Shown here: positions 62,861 through 64,000 of the stretch, piece by piece | How the letters are laid out: each line of letters opens with the position of its first letter | Numbering within the stretch: the first letter of the stretch is position 1 | Assembly: GCF_000416235.1 (NCBI RefSeq) | Contig: NZ_ATLO01000017.1 | Location: 62,001-126,000 of the forward strand | Direction: 5' to 3' | Length of the DNA stretch: 64,000 nt | From: Pseudomonas sp. CFII64 | GTDB taxonomy: Bacteria > Pseudomonadota > Gammaproteobacteria > Pseudomonadales > Pseudomonadaceae | Notes under the pieces: generated by a model | The model's input: the letters and a program-made list of their open reading frames with translations, nothing else | Databases searched by the model: none | Told to the model about the DNA's origin: nothing | Position numbers and translations under genes: made by a program

Positions 62861-64000
62861 TTACTGCCAGCCGAAACGACGGCTGTAGAACCCTTTCACC
62901 GCCTGGGTCAGCGCCATGTAAGCCAGGAGGATCAACGGCAGATAGACGAAGTACATCAGCGGCAAGGCCTGCAATTTGAAATAGCTGCCCAACGGTCCCA
63001 TGGGCAGGAAAATCCCGACCGCCATGATGATGCCGGTCATGATCACCAGCGGCGTCGCGGCACGACTCTGGACGAAGGGAATTTTCGGCGTGCGGATCAT
63101 GTGGATCACCAATGTCTGGGTCAGCAGGCCCACGACAAACCAGCCGGACTGAAACAGGGTTTGATGGGCCGCCGCGTCGGCGCGGAACACGAACCACATC
63201 ATCAGGAAGGTGATGATGTCGAACACCGAGCTGATCGGACCGAAAAACAGCATGAAGCGCCCGATCTCGCCAGGCTGCCAGCGCTGCGGCTTCCTGAGCA
63301 GTTCTTCATCGACGTTATCAAACGGGATGGCGATCTGCGAAACGTCATAGAGCAGGTTCTGCACCAGCAGGTGCATCGGCAGCATCGGCAGAAACGGAAT
63401 GAATGCGCTCGCCACCAGCACCGAAAACACATTGCCGAAGTTGGAGCTCGCGGTCATCTTGATGTACTTGAGCATATTGGCAAAAGTGCGCCGTCCTTCC
63501 AGCACGCCCTCTTCCAGCACCAACAGGCTTTTTTCCAGCAGAATGATATCGGCCGCTTCCTTGGCGATATCCACCGCCGTATCAACCGAGATGCCAATGT
63601 CCGCCGTGCGCAGTGCGGGCGCATCGTTGATGCCATCACCCATGAAACCCACCACATGGCCATTGCTTTTGAGCAGGTGAACGATGCGTTCCTTGTGCGC
63701 CGGCGTCAGGCGGGCAAACACGTTGTGGGTTTCAACTGCCTGAGCCAAAGCCTGGTCGTCCATGCGCTCCACATCGCTGCCCAACAGCAGGCCCTGTTGC
63801 GCCAGGCCGACTTCCCGGCAGATCTTGGCGGTGACCCGTTCGTTGTCGCCGGTCAGCACTTTCACTGTCACCCCATGCTCGGCCAAGGCCTGCAAGGCCG
63901 GCGCAGTGCTTTCCTTGGGCGGGTCGAGAAACGCCACGTAACCGATCAGGGTCAGCGCCTGTTCATCAGCGACGCCATAGCTATTTTTCTGCGCCTGAGA
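62861..64000 (-). CDS. mgtA: Magnesium-transporting P-type ATPase MgtA, C-terminal part (runs off the window)
   Basis: About 380 codons are visible up to the right edge; the upstream part with the phosphorylation DKTGT is outside. GDN (nucleotide domain), MGDGINDAPAL and the transmembrane C-terminus with about six helices are seen. The DPPKES segment is typical of the MgtA/MgtB group of P-type ATPases. It imports Mg2+ at low magnesium; regulation by PhoPQ or the mgtA leader cannot be read here. Confidence 0.9.
   Translation of the reverse strand, partial: SQAQKNSYGVADEQALTLIGYVAFLDPPKESTAPALQALAEHGVTVKVLTGDNERVTAKICREVGLAQQGLLLGSDVERMDDQALAQAVETHNVFARLTPAHKERIVHLLKSNGHVVGFMGDGINDAPALRTADIGISVDTAVDIAKEAADIILLEKSLLVLEEGVLEGRRTFANMLKYIKMTASSNFGNVFSVLVASAFIPFLPMLPMHLLVQNLLYDVSQIAIPFDNVDEELLRKPQRWQPGEIGRFMLFFGPISSVFDIITFLMMWFVFRADAAAHQTLFQSGWFVVGLLTQTLVIHMIRTPKIPFVQSRAATPLVIMTGIIMAVGIFLPMGPLGSYFKLQALPLMYFVYLPLILLAYMALTQAVKGFYSRRFGWQ

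Overview
The window is chromosomal DNA of a Pseudomonas, most likely from the fluorescens/syringae side of the genus. Supporting evidence is the high-GC coding style, EF-P with arginine 32 next to the rhamnosyltransferase EarP, a 3-mercaptopropionate dioxygenase/rhodanese pair, an ohrR-ohr pair, many GTAGGA-type intergenic palindromes, and a right half (about 37-61 kb) whose gene order resembles, from memory, the PA2819-PA2852 region of P. aeruginosa. No rRNA, CRISPR array, prophage or insertion sequence was seen.

Layout. (1) 1-4.7 kb: the edge of a type III secretion locus, with the start of an FHA-domain SctD/HrpQ-like ring protein, a 54-residue unknown protein and a 1137-residue repeat-containing protein resembling HrpF/NolX/HrpK translocators. 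(2) 4.9-16.8 kb: a catabolic/uptake region with two LysR regulators. A polyamine/opine-type ABC importer is split into two pieces (ATPase at 6.6 kb, binding protein and permeases at 12.1-14.9 kb) among a Rid protein, quinone oxidoreductase-like protein, GST, a type II dehydroquinase-like protein with an altered lid, a GhrA-like reductase, a DUF1028 protein and an ArgE-like deacylase. (3) 17.0-22.3 kb: a flavin monooxygenase and a complete amino-acid-type ABC importer that encloses an arylmalonate-decarboxylase-like enzyme. (4) 22.5-31.8 kb: organosulfur use, with 3-mercaptopropionate dioxygenase, a four-domain rhodanese, two sulfonate-type binding proteins, an LLM monooxygenase, an SfnB-like flavoenzyme and a BisC-type molybdoenzyme. 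(5) 32.2-35.3 kb: assimilatory nitrite reductase nirBD with a leader terminator. (6) 35.6-64 kb: mostly housekeeping genes: trhP, two Gly-Glu tRNA pairs, a SagS-like hybrid kinase, oxidant defence (free-Met-sulfoxide reductase, gpx, msrB, ohrR-ohr), alaA, htpX, tpm, deaD, class II DAHP synthase, a YcaQ-like glycosylase, efp-earP, dkgB and the C-terminal part of mgtA.

Regions 2-4 fit a soil or plant-associated organism scavenging N- and S-containing organic compounds; the type III edge fits contact with eukaryotic hosts. The least explained parts are the type III edge, the split importer cluster and the decarboxylase-like enzyme inside its own importer.
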